Below are positions 43,819 through 55,969 of a stretch of 64,000 bases of DNA, one piece after another (within the stretch, counting starts at the first letter, position 1; each line of letters opens with the position of its first letter). The notes under the pieces are model-generated. The model was not told where the DNA came from, ran no database searches, and saw only the letters and a program-made list of their open reading frames with translations. A program made the translations under genes and the position numbers. The DNA lies in contig NC_068974.1 in assembly GCF_016808095.1 (NCBI RefSeq), forward strand, positions 13,578,001-13,642,000, in the 5' to 3' direction. This DNA is from Vigna angularis. Taxonomy: Eukaryota; Streptophyta; Magnoliopsida; Fabales; Fabaceae.

Positions 43819-45034
43819 AAGGGAAGCTTATATGAAGTGGTAAATGACCAACTAAGGCTTGCACTGTGAAATAGAATATGTTGAACTGAAGTTCTATCAT
43901 AAAATACAAATAATCTATATGCCCTTTGTTCAAGTAAAAAATCTTCACCAATTACAAAGCCTAAGAAACTGCCAAATGTTTCGATATAGAACCAGAAATG
44001 ATAAGAATCAAATATGTGGAACTAATAACTGTGACCTGGTCAGATCTAAAACTAAACCAATTCAAAGAGCCACACACTTTGCACATATAAAAGCACAAAC
44101 CAACTAAGGCAAAAAACATAGCAACCAAACTTTAGTTCCTTCTAACACTCACCCTTTAGTACAAGCTTAACCAAAGTATCAAACCAAGCAAGCATAGTAG
44201 TTATTGCTCCCAAAGAATCACCCTTTAAGCATAATCAATTTAGGAAACATAAAACGCTCAAAAGGGGTATATGGCAAGTAAGAGAAAGGTTAGTGAAGTT
44301 GTGTGAAGGTTGACTACATTACTAGCACTTTTGAATGATGTTTGACTGAAGATACAAAAGTGGATGTGCAATAAAAAACCATATGCAACCACATAGTAAA
44401 GAAAATACTAATTTCCTACATATGTAAAGTTGTACTACCCCACTCAGTGGACACGGAAGAAAAAAATACCATATGCAACCACATAACTTGGGTCTACAGG
44501 CAGCTAGATCAGAAATAAATTCAATCAATTTACGAAACCTATATAAAACACAACAGCAAATGAAACTTAGGGATATACAAATGAACCTCCTCAGCTCTAA
44601 TCGTTGTGGAAATCCCTCAATGCACTGCTTCAGCTCACAAACTCGTGTCCTTTCGTAGTCAATCGGGCAAGCTCAACCACCTAACGACCACCACCACCGA
44701 AACAAGAACCTTTTCTTTTGCTGGGAAGAACCAATATTTCAATAACACTTCAAATACACACGAGACGAAGGAGGGAGGATTCGCAACAGAGAGAGCGGCG
44801 AGAAAACCTATTCTCTGGTCGACCAAATCGAGCGTGCTCAACCACCTGGCGACCACCACCGAAAGAAGAACTTCAAAATTCACCATAAAGAACCAACGAT
44901 GCACCAATGGCTTCAAATACCCACGAGACCAAGGGTGGGGGGAATCACAACAGAAATGATGGAGCTAGGTTTTTTAGTCCACTAAATCGATCTGAGAGAG
45001 GGAATCCCAATGTTTAGGTTTTAATCATCCGACA
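43819..45034. other. Right internal part of CACTA-1
   Basis: No intact gene. A roughly 170-base imperfect tandem duplication spans about 44630-44950 (each unit with GTGCTCAACCACCTGGCGACC / CAAGCTCAACCACCTAACG, then AAGAACC, then CAAATAC..ACGAGAC.AAGG). The 117-codon frame through it reflects the duplication. Confidence 0.6.
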
Positions 45035-45143
45035 AATTACCGAAGGCCCAATATCCGTCGGTGATTAAAATCACCACACCATTACCGAAGGCTATAAGGC
45101 CGTCGAAAAAAGACCGCCGGTAATGCACGTGTTTCCTGTACTG
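45035..45143. repeat. Right subterminal repeats and terminus of CACTA-1
   Basis: ATTACCGAAGG, CCGTCGGTGA and CCGCCGGTAATG motifs mirror those at the left end. The terminus is TTTCCTGTACTG, with C for the expected G in the penultimate TAGTG. Confidence 0.8.
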
Positions 45144-45146
45144 CCT

Positions 45147-46140
45147 CGCTCACTCTCTCCTCCATGTGAACCACCCTCTTTTTTTTCCCTAATCTTTCTC
45201 ATTTTCCAGAGACTACTCCCATCAACACTCGAAACCTAATACCCTATTTTCCTTCTTTTTCCAATGCAACCCAAACAGAAACCTTGAATCATTGATTTCT
45301 CTACAACCCATAACCCTACTCCCCACTCAATACATAAGCAAACTGAAATTCGTTAATATCGTAAAACAACCATTACATGGTAAATGCACTGAAAACAACC
45401 ATCACAAGAATAAGCGCAAGAAAATCATCCAAACCCAATACACATGATATAAGCACAAGACTACCTAAAATAGAAGTTTTCTCTTTCCTATACTTAAGAT
45501 CATATAATTAATATAAAAAAATAACTTACTCTCTTCTCTGAACCCATCTGAAAATTTGAAAATAAAACTAAAACTAATTAATAACTTTTTATACTACTCC
45601 TAAATACTTTAATCACCTAATTCCATACCATAATTAAATATCTAATATTCAAAATTATAAAATAAAAATATAAAATATTTTTCTTCTATCTGGGTTTTAC
45701 CGCTACAAATAACATTTGAAGAAATTAATACTTCTAATTTTAAATTACAAAAAGTTTTCATATTTGTATTTCACAAAATATTATCTTAATAATTTTTTCA
45801 TAATTTGGATATTACTTTCTTACATTCAGGATGACAATATTACCCTATAAAATGACATCATTATAATATAAATTGATTATCCACTATGCAACAATTATAC
45901 GTTGCCACATATCACTTTAATAAAAGAAATAAAAATAACACTTTGCATAAAGAATAGGAATTATATTACTATCTCATAGACACATTAAATAACTCTAAAA
46001 TAAATTAGAACAAAACACTCCTAGTGATAAATTAAATATTTTAACTTTTTTAATATTGCATTAATTAATTTTTTATTAAGCAATATAAATTTATACATAT
46101 ATATACACAAAAACACACACATATATTGGATTTAAATATT
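45147..46140. other. Intergenic AT-rich sequence right of CACTA-1
   Basis: A pyrimidine-rich stretch immediately after the CACTA is followed by very AT-rich DNA. No gene or element is recognised. Confidence 0.5.
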
Positions 46141-46655
46141 TAAATATTGGATTTAAAATATTTAGCTTTCTATATTTAAATATTGGATTTTAAATATGAA
46201 ACATAGTCAAAATTTACATTTAAAGTAATTATATCTTAAATGTATTTGAGGTCAAAATAATTACATTTAAAGTCAAAATATATTATTTTGACTAAATATA
46301 CTTAAGAATGAAAAAGTATAATATATTTTTTCCTTACGTGTTTAGCTTTCTATATTTAAATATTGGATTTTAAATATGAAACATTGTCAAAATTTACATT
46401 TAAAGTAATTATATTTTTATATAATAAATAAGTTATTAATATTTTTATTTTTAAATAAATTTTATTAACTAATTAACTTTTAATGGAAAAGAGTATAATA
46501 ATTATTTCTCTATAAATTCATGGTTAGCTTTCTCAAAACAATACCAAAGACTTTTCCTTCTATTCATATTTTGAATCCTTAGAAAACTTACAAAAGAGAT
46601 ATGGAAAAAGTTGAGATAAAAGCTATTGGAGTTTTAGTTATGGTGATGATTCTTT
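46141..46655 (+). pseudogene. Truncated duplicate of the thionin-like gene: promoter and first codons
   Basis: 46330-46655 is closely similar to 56186-56829, with the latter longer through extra AT-rich repeats. It has the same TATA box (TATAAAT, 46511-46517), leader and ATG (46601). The first 18 codons match the intact gene, then the reading frame is abruptly replaced at 46656 by a CACTA terminus. The signal peptide is incomplete and the cysteine-rich part is absent, so no functional product is possible. A TTTAGCTTTCTATATTTAAAT unit repeated at 46164 and 46341 is part of the duplicated upstream region. Confidence 0.8.
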
Positions 46656-46690
46656 CACTACTACAAATTCATTGATTACCGAAGGATATA
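46656..46690. mobile_element. Orphan CACTA terminus interrupting the truncated thionin-like copy
   Basis: CACTACTACAAA at 46656 followed by GATTACCGAAGG is a CACTA terminal repeat with its subterminal motif, inserted after ATTCTTT of exon 1. No matching right end with a TTT duplication is seen before the intact gene, so the rest of this element and of the gene copy has been lost. The TA repeat after it leads into the inverted-repeat element. Confidence 0.65.
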
Positions 46691-47359
46691 TATATATGGG
46701 TTTGCTAACTTGCATAAGTATATTTTCAGTTGGTACATTTTAGTAATGTGTATCGGGTTTTAGTAGAAAAAAATACCCTAATAGATCATGAATTCTAAGT
46801 TTTAAGGTTAAGGACATTTTAATAATTTTCATTCCCAAAAATGAAAAAGAAAAAAGAAACCCCGAAAGTTTGGTTCACCTCCCTCATTCCTCTCTACCTT
46901 TTCTCTTTTATCTTTCTCACTCTAACATTTTCTTAGTCATGCACTACAAAAAAGAAGGGCATTACTGAAGGCCAGAAGCCCTCGGTAACAGCCCGAAACC
47001 GTCGATAAAAGGTAATTACACGGTCAAAGAGCCCTCGGTAAATCTCTTGTCGTTAATTACCGAGGGCCAGAAGCCTTCGGTAAAAGCCTTCGGTAATTAC
47101 CTAACGTGGGTAGTTATTGAAGGGAAAAAGCCTTCGGTAAGTTGGAGGCATATCTAAGGCACAATTGTATTTGTTATGAAACCAACACTTCATGACAAAA
47201 ATAACACTACAAATAAGGCACGTGACTTTAGACAAAACTGGAAAATGAATATGCAAGCTGGAATTCAACTCAAGCAAACGAAATTCACTGATTAAAATGA
47301 TGAAGAAACACTAAGGAACACTGGAAGTACAAGCACAATAGTACAAACATGATTTAAAC

Positions 47360-47870
47360 CAATTTCTCACCTTTTTAGTACACTTTCTTAGGTTCTAACT
47401 ACTCAAAATTTGACTTTTAGGTAATTGTTTGCTTTTGAGTATTTTCCTAGTGTCATTTCACTACTTTAGACTTGTTAGGATATTAACATTAGTTATTGTT
47501 AGTCTACTTTAGGTGAATTGCCTCTTTCTCACCCTTTTAGTAGACTTTTTTAGGTTCTACATACTCAAACTTTGAAGTTGAGGTAATTCTTTGCTTTTTT
47601 CAAATTTCCTAGCTTCATTCTACTAGTTTAAACTTGTTAGGATGTTCAATATAGTAGTACTCTTTTTAGGTTTTAGGTAGTGAAATTTTGAGATTTTGCT
47701 ACTTGATCCAATTTGTCATCTCTATTAGCTTCATTTAAGTACTTTAAACTTGTTAGGATAACAACAATATACTTTCTTTGGTTATATTAGGTGAATTTCG
47801 AAATTTTTACCTATTTTTAGAACACTTTTTATGTTTTAAGTACTTCAATTTTGAGACTTCACCATTGAAG
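47360..47870. repeat. Degenerate direct repeats in CACTA-2 (about 160-bp unit, 3 or 4 copies)
   Basis: Recurring order: CACC-TTTTAGTA-ACTTT, TTAGGTTCTA.CTACTCAAA.TTTGA, AGGTAATT.TTTGCTTTT, CTAG..TCATT..ACTA.TTTA.ACTTGTTAGGAT. Copies begin near 47368, 47537 and, more diverged, 47660 and 47810. No coding potential. Confidence 0.55.
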
Positions 47871-48971
47871 TCCAAAATCATATGTTGAACTTTGACTTTA
47901 GAGTTCACTTTCACAATTAAAGTCCAAATTCATGTACAGGTTGTTGGAGACTTTAAGAGACATATCTTTTAACATGTTGAAGGCCAAATTAATCACTGGA
48001 GTGCCCTTAACCACTACCAGTTGGAGCAAAGGTAATAAAGTTTAACCTAAGAGATGGTCTACTTTAGCCTTAGTAAGGAATTTTCAGTTTTTTAGTTAAT
48101 ATATAAACTATAAAACAACTATAACTTTGGTTCCTTCTTCTAGTTTGGTAACTTGGGGGATTCAAGATAGTATATAACCAACATATATGCATGTTGGTTT
48201 GTCCTTGTACTCTACTTCATCCTTATAGTTACTCATTTTAAGTCTTACCCTCTATTGAAAGAAATTTTTAAGGGTGTTGTCATGGTCTTTTTCCAAGAGG
48301 GAATTTCGGTTGAAGGGTGGGGAACAAGGTGTGGAGATTATATATAAGAAGAATATGCATCACAGACAACACAAGAGAGAAGACAAACAAAATTTTATTT
48401 ACCAAAAGGAGGGGCCAACATGTTTATTTATCAAATTGTTGCATGGCTATAGGCTTTTAGACAGATCAATCAGGAGCAAAATAAAGCAAGGTAAACAGAA
48501 TAAGACATCATTTACCTACCTGCAAATGATGAAGTCTTCGACACTTGAGTGTAGCCCTTAAACAATGACACTTTTGCAACTAACTTTAACCCACTCCGTT
48601 TGAAGCTTCCAAACGTTATGTGCTCCTAATTGAAACCCCAAAACCTTGTACAATAATGGACAATTTTAATTAGCAAAATACAACAACAACAAAAGATTAA
48701 TCATCAAACACCCTATATCCATCCCAAACCTAAACAACTTTAACTTTAAGGTTTTTGACAATATTTACCAGAATCTACTTATGCAAACAATTGACTTGTC
48801 AAAGTAACATGTGTTTCCACTAACTCTGTCCGTGAATTAATTTGGTCCATGAGCCATGTTCATTTGGTTTTGTTATATAAGATAATTCTATTGTCCACTC
48901 ACGGTCAGATTATAAACAAAGCTACTTACTTCTTCATCATACACAATTACCACTTCATATTATATATACAT

Positions 48972-49009
<38 letters not shown>

Positions 49010-49586
49010 ATTTTATGGTGGCTAATATTACTTGATTGTCATATGCAGAGATTTCTACACCAACAAAATGAGACTTGTAGTTCACCATTTTAAATGATAA
49101 TAAAACTAGTTCAACTAGCTTTTGAAAGGTCTCGAATTTAGCTCCTAGTAGCTCGAATTTTTAACTAATTAATCAAGCCCTTTAATTAAATAAAACACTT
49201 TAATAATTTGTGGAAGAGAAATAAAAAAATTAATAAGGATAAGATGGTCTTTCCTCTAATATTTTATCCATGAATCATTTACTTAATCATATAACTTCCA
49301 ATTCAGAGACATTAAGTCATTTGCTCTTTTGCTCTTTAACCTATACTGCATTTCCTCATTATTTACTCTAACCACACCTCATTATTTCATTTTTAATACA
49401 TTATGTCTAGAATTTTTTACTTTTTAACATCAACATATTCATATAAATATTGTCACAGTTTATGTAAAGATTTCTAATTAGATTTCAGAATCTAAATCAT
49501 ACCAACAGAAGACTTAGTACTCTGGAAACCTAATAAAGAGGGAGGAGATATGATAGCAACAAGGACTCTACACATAAAGGGCATAC
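47871..49586. other. CACTA-2 internal sequence without recognised genes
   Basis: A 95-codon frame at 48274-48561 lacks recognisable motifs and I do not call it a gene. A (TA)n microsatellite is at about 48976-49004. The rest is AT-rich. Confidence 0.45.
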
Positions 49587-51548
49587 TCTAAAGTCCAAAA
49601 AAAAAAAATAATAAAAATAAAAAATAAATAAAAATGTTATCTATTGTAATAAATCATATCAATTATTTTTGTAGTAATAATTTTAATGGATAGAAAAATG
49701 TAAATTTTGGATATAAAATTATAGTAATTCTAGAAGGAGAGTTTCAAAATTTTGATAACTTATTTAGAATTTTTTTTAAGAAAATTGAATAATAAAAAGT
49801 GAATAGTGAATAGTAAAAAGTGAATAGTACAAAAAAAAATGAATAGTGCCAAAGGGATAAGGAAGCCACGTTGGTGCAAAGAGGATCAGATAGAATTTGG
49901 ATTAAAATATTATTTTTAATAAAATAAGGAATAGTAAAAAAAAAAAAACAAATAGTGCCAAAATTTTGGCCTATAAATAGCAAGCTTGGGAAATGAAATT
50001 TTTGCACCAAGAGGTAGAGAGAATTATGATAAAGGGAGAAATTAGGAAGTTTCTGGAGTAGGAAGAAATTTTAGAGTAGAGGTTCTGAAGAGTTTTCGGG
50101 GAAACAAATTCGGAGCAAGAGAAGTCTGGAATAGAGGTAAGGGGAGTTACATTTTGTTTGGTATTATTTTGAGTCTTGTATATGTTGCTTTTGGTTGATC
50201 TTAAATCTTGAATGTGAAGTATTTTGTTTCTGTATGATTTTGAATTTTGGATGAGAACATGCTTCTGTGTTTAGATCCAAGTGTGATAGTTGTAAAATGT
50301 GATGTTGATTATGTTATGCCATATGTATACTATTAATTGTTTATTTTTGTATTTTTGGATGGATTAGAAGTTGTCTAGCCAGCTCTGCCAGATTCAACTT
50401 CTTATTTCCCCAAACCTGTTATTATTCTTATTATTTAATTACATTGTATTCCTGGAAGGATGAGAAGTTGTCTAACCGGCTCTGCCAGATTCAACTTCTT
50501 GTTTCCCCAGAACTTTTATTGTTCTATTTAATTTTTATTGCATCTTCCTGAAAGGATGAGAAGTTGTCTAACTGGCTCTGCCAGAGTCAACTTCTTGTTT
50601 CCCCAAAAGTTTTTATTAAAGTTTATTTTAATGATTGTCAAACATTTGAATCTTCTCCGATGACCATTTATAGTAACATTTTATTATTGTTAATTTGTTT
50701 GTAATATATTTATCTTGTATGATTTCTGTGTTGAATGTATTTTATGATGTTGATATGAAATTATGAATCTGAACATGATATGAGTTTTATGAGGAGATTT
50801 TGTAATAGTATGATATGAGTTGAGGAATATGAGCATGATATGAGTCTCATGGAGAGATTCTATATTGGTATGGTATTAGTGTATATGTTGATGTTGAGGG
50901 TCCTGTTGTAAGTGGTTATCCTAAAACTCTAATAATTGTCCAGTCTCAATTAGAGAAGGATGTGTTATATGGTGAGAGTAGTAGGAGGTCCTAGTCTATG
51001 TTCATAGACGTTAATGGACTAACCTTGTGGGTGATGTGATATATTATATTTGGCCATAACTATGTTGTTGATGTCACCACAAGTGCATGACCACCCGAGA
51101 CTTTCATCAACATTATATCCGGATAATAGAGTCTAGTATGATAATTGCATCTTGCATGAATTTATGGTGAATGTATTACGTATAATAATAGTGTAATGCT
51201 TTTCTTTGAATGTTGCATGGTAGCTCACCCTTACTTGTTTGTTTGTGCCGAAAAATCTTATTTTTTGCGATGATCGTATAACGTTTATGTTATACGGGAG
51301 CAGATGCCGGAACAACGTCCGAACCAATTCAAGTGAAGGAGGAAGCAGTAGAAAAATGAAGAGTAGTTTAAAGAAATAAATAAATAAATTTAGGAGTGTT
51401 GTAATGATGTAAAAAAAAATAATGTATTTCCAGTACGAACTATACTACTCCTAAATGGATGATTGTAATATTGTACGAGGTTTTTATTTTTAATGAAATA
51501 ATTTGTGTGTGAGATGTTAAAAAAAATGTTAATTTTTGGGGTGTTACA
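49587..51548 (+). mobile_element. Probable solo LTR in CACTA-2
   Basis: The right end GGGGTGTTACA at 51548 is followed by CATAC, and CATAC also precedes position 49587, where the LTR would start TCTAAAGTCC (C for the expected G of TG). A TATA box (CTATAAATAG, 49971-49980) precedes a leader. Three tandem copies of GAGAAGTTGTCTA-CC-GCTCTGCCAGA lie at 50390-50610. The phrase GTAGGAGGTCCTAG is shared with the solo LTRs at 57588 and 61027. No primer site or internal region is present. The left boundary is less certain. Confidence 0.55.
50388..50615. repeat. Three roughly 95-bp direct repeats in the CACTA-2 LTR
   Basis: Copies of GATGAGAAGTTGTCTAAC followed by GGCTCTGCCAGATTCAACTTCTTGTTTCCCC occur at about 50362, 50459 and 50557. 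Each unit is internally an inverted repeat (GAGAAGTTG with CAACTTCTT), so its transcript could form a hairpin. Confidence 0.8.
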
Positions 51549-53395
51549 CATACAACCTTAAATATGTTTGCACATCAATATGTTAAGTATTTTGGCCAAA
51601 GGTAAACCTTTATGGTTACATTATCATTGTTCTAGTTCCAAACTGGTAAAGAAGGTTATAATTTGAATGTAATAGGTTGGCTATCAAAGAAGGAACATAA
51701 CTCTCTCGGTTACAACTCTTGTGCAATTATACTACAAGGAAGAGTAACTCATGACCTCAAAGCTCATGCAGCAGACAGTCCAAACAAAAATTCCTTTGCA
51801 TATATCAAATTATTAAAAATCAAAACCAGATTCAAATATTGCAATACTAAAACGTTCAACGGGTCCTTGTTTTAGTTTTCATTGGATTAAGCTACTGATT
51901 TGATGAGCTATTATGTTCTTCATGGATTTAAAATGACTAAGGGTAACAATTACGAAATTATTACTCCTATCCATGCTTATTTAAGGCAGAAAACGCACAC
52001 AATGAAATATAAAATGTTCCTCTTCAACTTCAATTTATTAACAGTGGTTCCATCATATAAGCATAATCAAAAATACATTCCTAGCAGTAGTAAAATATTT
52101 TGCACATCTAGGAGCCTCCCTTGACGAAGACAAGAACCCTCCTCACAACAACGTCCACACACCGTGATGTTAACAGACCACCCTCTTGACTACAAATGCA
52201 CTGCAACTACAGAAAAGAATCAAACCTTAGCTGGAAAAAAAATTCTGCACTAGAAAAAGTCCCTAGTTTGGTGGTTTGATACTAAAAAACATATGCAAGT
52301 GATTTAAACACACAACTGAATGTTCAAGTAACTTTATTTGATGATTTTAATTGTCTTTAAACTCTAAAATGAGTTAGAAACAGCCTGGAACTCAAAATCA
52401 CTACTATACTTCTATTTTAACTCAAAAAGTAATGGTTTTCACTGTGTTAAATGTCCTTGCAATGTCCAGTTCGAGTTTGACCATGCTTACTTGTTGTTTT
52501 CAAGCTTAGTTTAGTGTATTTGCACTTTCTACAGTCATTTGCATGGATAGCTAGCTGTTTGAATCATTATAACATAGAATGAGGTGTGTAGTTGTTTAAT
52601 TTGCTACATTATTAGCTGTTATAAGGTCAAATTTTCGAATCTACTATTTCTATGCCAAAAAATAGCTCAAAAGACTTTGTTTTGATGATTTAAAGTTGTT
52701 CTAAAATTCTAATTTGACTTATAACCACTGTTCTATAATTTCACAACTCAAAACCTCAATTTACAGTTCATTTTTTTCTAGTGCAAAGTTGAATCCAACT
52801 TTGATTTTGAATTTTTGCATTTGTAATTGGTTTGAGTTGTAACAAAAGCTAGGTTGTGATTTGAACTGAAACATGTGAAAAAGAAACATTATACAGGTGC
52901 TAAAAGGCATTTACTTTAATGGTTTGATCATGAGCACACTCTTTTTGGCAAAAATTTATTGATTCTAATGCTTGAGACAAGTGTATTTGATACATGCATA
53001 CATGTTTCAAGTGCTAACAATCACAAATTATCATTAAATCTCAATTAGAGTAGTTGAGTTGATCATTTTGCTAGTTTTATCATTGTTTCTGTTTTTTGTA
53101 GAGCTTTGCATTGTGCTTTAGTCTTTGAGTGGTTTTAGGTCACTTTATATCTCCTAGTTGATAGTCTGCAGCTAGGTCTAGTTGATTAGGACCTTCTTAT
53201 GCATTTAATTGAACCACCCAGCCTTTACTCTGCTGTTTCTCCATTCTGCAACAATTATTAGTGAAATTTTCGGCATTTAAGGGAACTGCCACTATCAATT
53301 GTTGATTCTATGTGTGATAAGCATCTTTTTAATTTTTACTTCAAAATTGGTTGGCTTCTTCTACTACCTTTGAGTACTAACACATGTGTATTCCT
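51549..53395. other. CACTA-2 internal sequence between the LTR and the LRR fragment
   Basis: AT-rich with no supported gene. The frames at 51663-51875 and 51900-52124 lack recognisable motifs. Confidence 0.45.
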
Positions 53396-53614
53396 TTAGA
53401 TTTTGAAACTCTATCATCAAAGTTGGTTAGATTAGAAGTCCTTGACATAAGTTGGAACTATTTGACTAATGACATTTTGCCATCTTTAAGAGGGATTCAC
53501 ATCTCTAGAAGAACTCTATTTGTCTGACAATGAATTTGACTCAGATAATCATATCCAAGGTGGAATAATTTTCCCATTTCATTTGTAAAGCAAAGGATAC
53601 TGATAAGCTTCAGG

Positions 53615-53698
<84 letters not shown>

Positions 53699-54305
53699 AT
53701 GTAAGATACTTTACCTTGCAGGTTTATGCTCTATGTTGAAGAATCTTGAGGTCCTTCACTTGTCTTACAACAACTTCAATGACAGTGATATTGCATTCTC
53801 AGTGGACTTTCTTCTCTAAAGTCTTTAAATTTAGGATACAGTGAATTGACTCCAAGATCAATTCTTAGTATGTTACACTTCCTACATCTCAAATCATCAT
53901 CATGTTTTTTGGTTGAAAATATATGAGTGTAATGAGTATGTATATTACTAGATATATCAAAGATAAGGTCTCTAGAGATTCTTGAGATGGAGGGGAACCA
54001 GTTGAATGAGACTATTTTTTGGCGTTTAGGTTAGTTATGCTTATTCTTTATTTTACCGAAGTAAATTCGAATCAATGAAAATATGGATGTTCCTTATTTT
54101 GTGTGTATACTCATAATTAGATGTTGTCAATTTTGTTTCTATCAAAGAAGGATGGATTTACGTGGCCACCCACTTTACAAGTCCTAAAGCTGACTTGAAA
54201 CAGTTTCTCCAATGAATTTCTCTCATCTCTAAGTGGGCTTCAACGTCTCAAATCCCTTGATTTAAGATCAAACCGATTAAACGGATTGCTCGATATAAGT
54301 GGTTA
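53396..54305 (+). pseudogene. Captured LRR receptor-like protein gene fragment (multi-exon, decayed)
   Basis: Four exon-like segments on the plus strand encode leucine-rich repeats. About 53400-53570 has RLEVLDISWNYLTNDILPSL, then after a frameshift LEELYLSDNEFDSD. 53722-53870 follows an acceptor TTGCAG and has LKNLEVLHLSYNNFNDSDIA, then after a stop or shift LKSLNLGYSEL. About 53957-54027 has SLEILEMEGNQLNETIF. About 54148-54303 has LSGLQRLKSLDLRSNRLNG. The LxxLxxLxLSxNxF pattern and the separate exons resemble plant receptor-like proteins with intron-rich LRR regions. Frameshifts, a stop in the last exon and a (TA)n expansion (53618-53692) in the first intron show it is not functional. It was probably captured by CACTA-2. 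Confidence 0.75.
53618..53692. repeat. (TA)n microsatellite
   Basis: About 37 TA units in an intron of the captured LRR fragment. Confidence 0.9.
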
Positions 54306-54985
54306 GTATAACTATTGTTTTTAAGGTGGTTGGACTTAGACTTAGACCTAAAATTTGTAACCTACAAGTTCTACTAAGTACACTTTAAACCACTCAATCA
54401 ATATTAAAGGTTCACTTCGTAGTTGAAGTTTTGTGTAGTTAGAGCACACAGTTGCACGCATTAGAAGCAAAGGCAACAGACCAATAAACTTTCTCAATCA
54501 AACAACATCATACACTACTGCCACAAGAACATCAAACAGATTCAAGAACATTGTAACTCATAATGAATTTTTAAACGCACAACTTACCTCAACCGAGAAA
54601 GCCCTTGACGATGGCAACCTTTGTACAGCACGACAACCACATAAGCCCACAATGACCCCTCCAACGAAGTCCCTCAACCAATTTCCTTCAGGTTCTGAGC
54701 ACATCGTCTTCTGGTCGCCACAACACCGTCGTCACGTCGCGACCACCACTTTCGAACAACCCCCTTGGAATAATGTAGTCCCGCAACCACCACCCTCCTC
54801 CCCGGCACTATCCTAACGTTGACACAGTAATTGCAGCAAAAAAGGGGTTAATTTTGATTTTTACACGCTAGAGGAAGATGCTTGGGTGTTTTGGGGTGAG
54901 AGACGCAAAATTGGGGGAAAGCTTCTATGGAAAGTAAAATTTGGAGAATGGGAGAGGGAAATCCCAAATTTCCATTTCACTAGGT
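54306..54985. other. Right internal part of CACTA-2
   Basis: Contains a C-rich stretch (54600-54820) similar in style and position to the right interior of CACTA-1 (GACGACCACCAC-, CTCAACCAA-like words). No gene is supported. Confidence 0.45.
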
Positions 54986-55150
54986 CGATGCTTATACCAA
55001 CGGCCTGTGGGGCCTTCGGTAAACTCAAAAAGCCTTCGGTAATCAACCACTTACATGATCGTCAGTGCATCCTTCGGTAAATCAACTTTACCGAGGGCCT
55101 CAAAGACCGTTGGTATTATTCCTTCAGAAATTAACGTTTTTCCTGTAGTG
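54986..55150. repeat. Right subterminal repeats and terminus of CACTA-2
   Basis: GGCCTTCGGTAAACTC, GCCTTCGGTAATC, CCTTCGGTAAATC and TTTACCGAGGGCC alternate in both orientations and end in TTTTTCCTGTAGTG. Confidence 0.85.
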
Positions 55151-55298
55151 ATGCCTACGGTAGTCCCAACTGAAAAAATCATAAACACTCGCCTGACCCA
55201 AATCGACCTTCCTCACTTATCCAATTTGTTTCTCTCTCATCAACATACTTTCCCTTACCTACACTCAGCAACCAGCGACACCACAATTTGTTGCTAAT

Positions 55299-55505
55299 TC
55301 AAGTTAGCGAACCCGATATACACTTGTGGTTAAACAATTTATCTTTGTAAAGAGTTGAGTCATTGGCATATTCGTCTTCAAGAAAAAGTTCATTCAATAT
55401 CTCTTCAATTTCATCATCTTCACTAACCTCTCTAATTTCAACATCTACGGAGGTTGAATCATCATCTCGAAAAAAACCCTCCAGGCCAATTACGAATTTC
55501 TTCAT
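55299..55505 (-). pseudogene. Short acidic ORF within the TIR element (possible transposase N-terminal remnant)
   Basis: 68 codons on the minus strand, with SVDVEIREVSEDDEIEEILN and ELFLEDEYAND. An acidic N-terminal stretch of this kind is found in some plant PIF/Harbinger-type and related transposase genes, but no catalytic region follows, so the assignment is weak. It sits in the spacer between the inverted arms. Confidence 0.3.
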
Positions 55506-55969
55506 ATGTCATTATGCTTGTGAAAATTAGATAAAATTAGATAAGACAAAAATTATAAAATGAAAACTCAGTGTAAATAATTTTTGTAAGAAATTGTTTA
55601 ACGATTATGTTTGTGAAAATTAGATAAAACTAGATAAGAGAAAAATTATAAAATGAAAACTCATTATAAAATTATTTTTTGTAAGAAATTGTTTAACAAC
55701 GAGTGTTTATGAGTTTCTCAGTTGGGACTACCGTAGGGATGACAGAGATGTAGTGAGGGAGATGAAATGGAAATGGTTGAAATGAACGAGGTAGGTGAGT
55801 AAGGGTTTGAGGTTTCTTGTTTTTTTTTTTAGTTTTGAGAATGAAAATTATTCAAATACTCTTAACCTTAAAATAGAGAATTCATATATGAGGATATTTT
55901 TATCTACTAAAGCTCGGTACACAATGCTAAAATGTACCGATTGAAAAAGGGTGTACATGTTAACAAACC

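Larger units (their letters stand above)
584..45143. mobile_element. CACTA (En/Spm) DNA transposon, CACTA-1, with nested insertions
   Basis: The left terminus begins CACTACAAAAAAGAAGGG at 584 and the right terminus ends TTTCCTGTACTG at 45143, one base off the expected inverted TAGTG end. The flanking trinucleotide CCT is present on both sides (581-583 and 45144-45146), as expected for the 3-bp target duplication of CACTA elements. Both ends carry short subterminal repeats built on TACCGAAGG and CCGTCGGTAA. Without the nested retrotransposons the element is about 5.2 kb (584-4468 plus 43819-45143). It retains the last exon of a CACTA transposase-type gene near the left end and a captured gene fragment. 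The element cannot be autonomous in this state, because no full transposase is visible. Confidence 0.85.
46942..55150. mobile_element. CACTA-2 transposon (8.2 kb)
   Basis: The left terminus CACTACAAAAAAGAAGGGC at 46942 has the same first 18 bases as CACTA-1. The right terminus GTTTTTCCTGTAGTG ends at 55150. The flanking ATG occurs on both sides (46939-46941 and 55151-55153), the 3-bp CACTA target duplication. Subterminal repeats (CCTCGGTAA, CCGAGGGC, CCTTCGGTAA) occupy about 200 bases at each end. No transposase is recognised inside. The element carries a captured LRR receptor-like gene fragment and a probable solo LTR. Confidence 0.9.
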
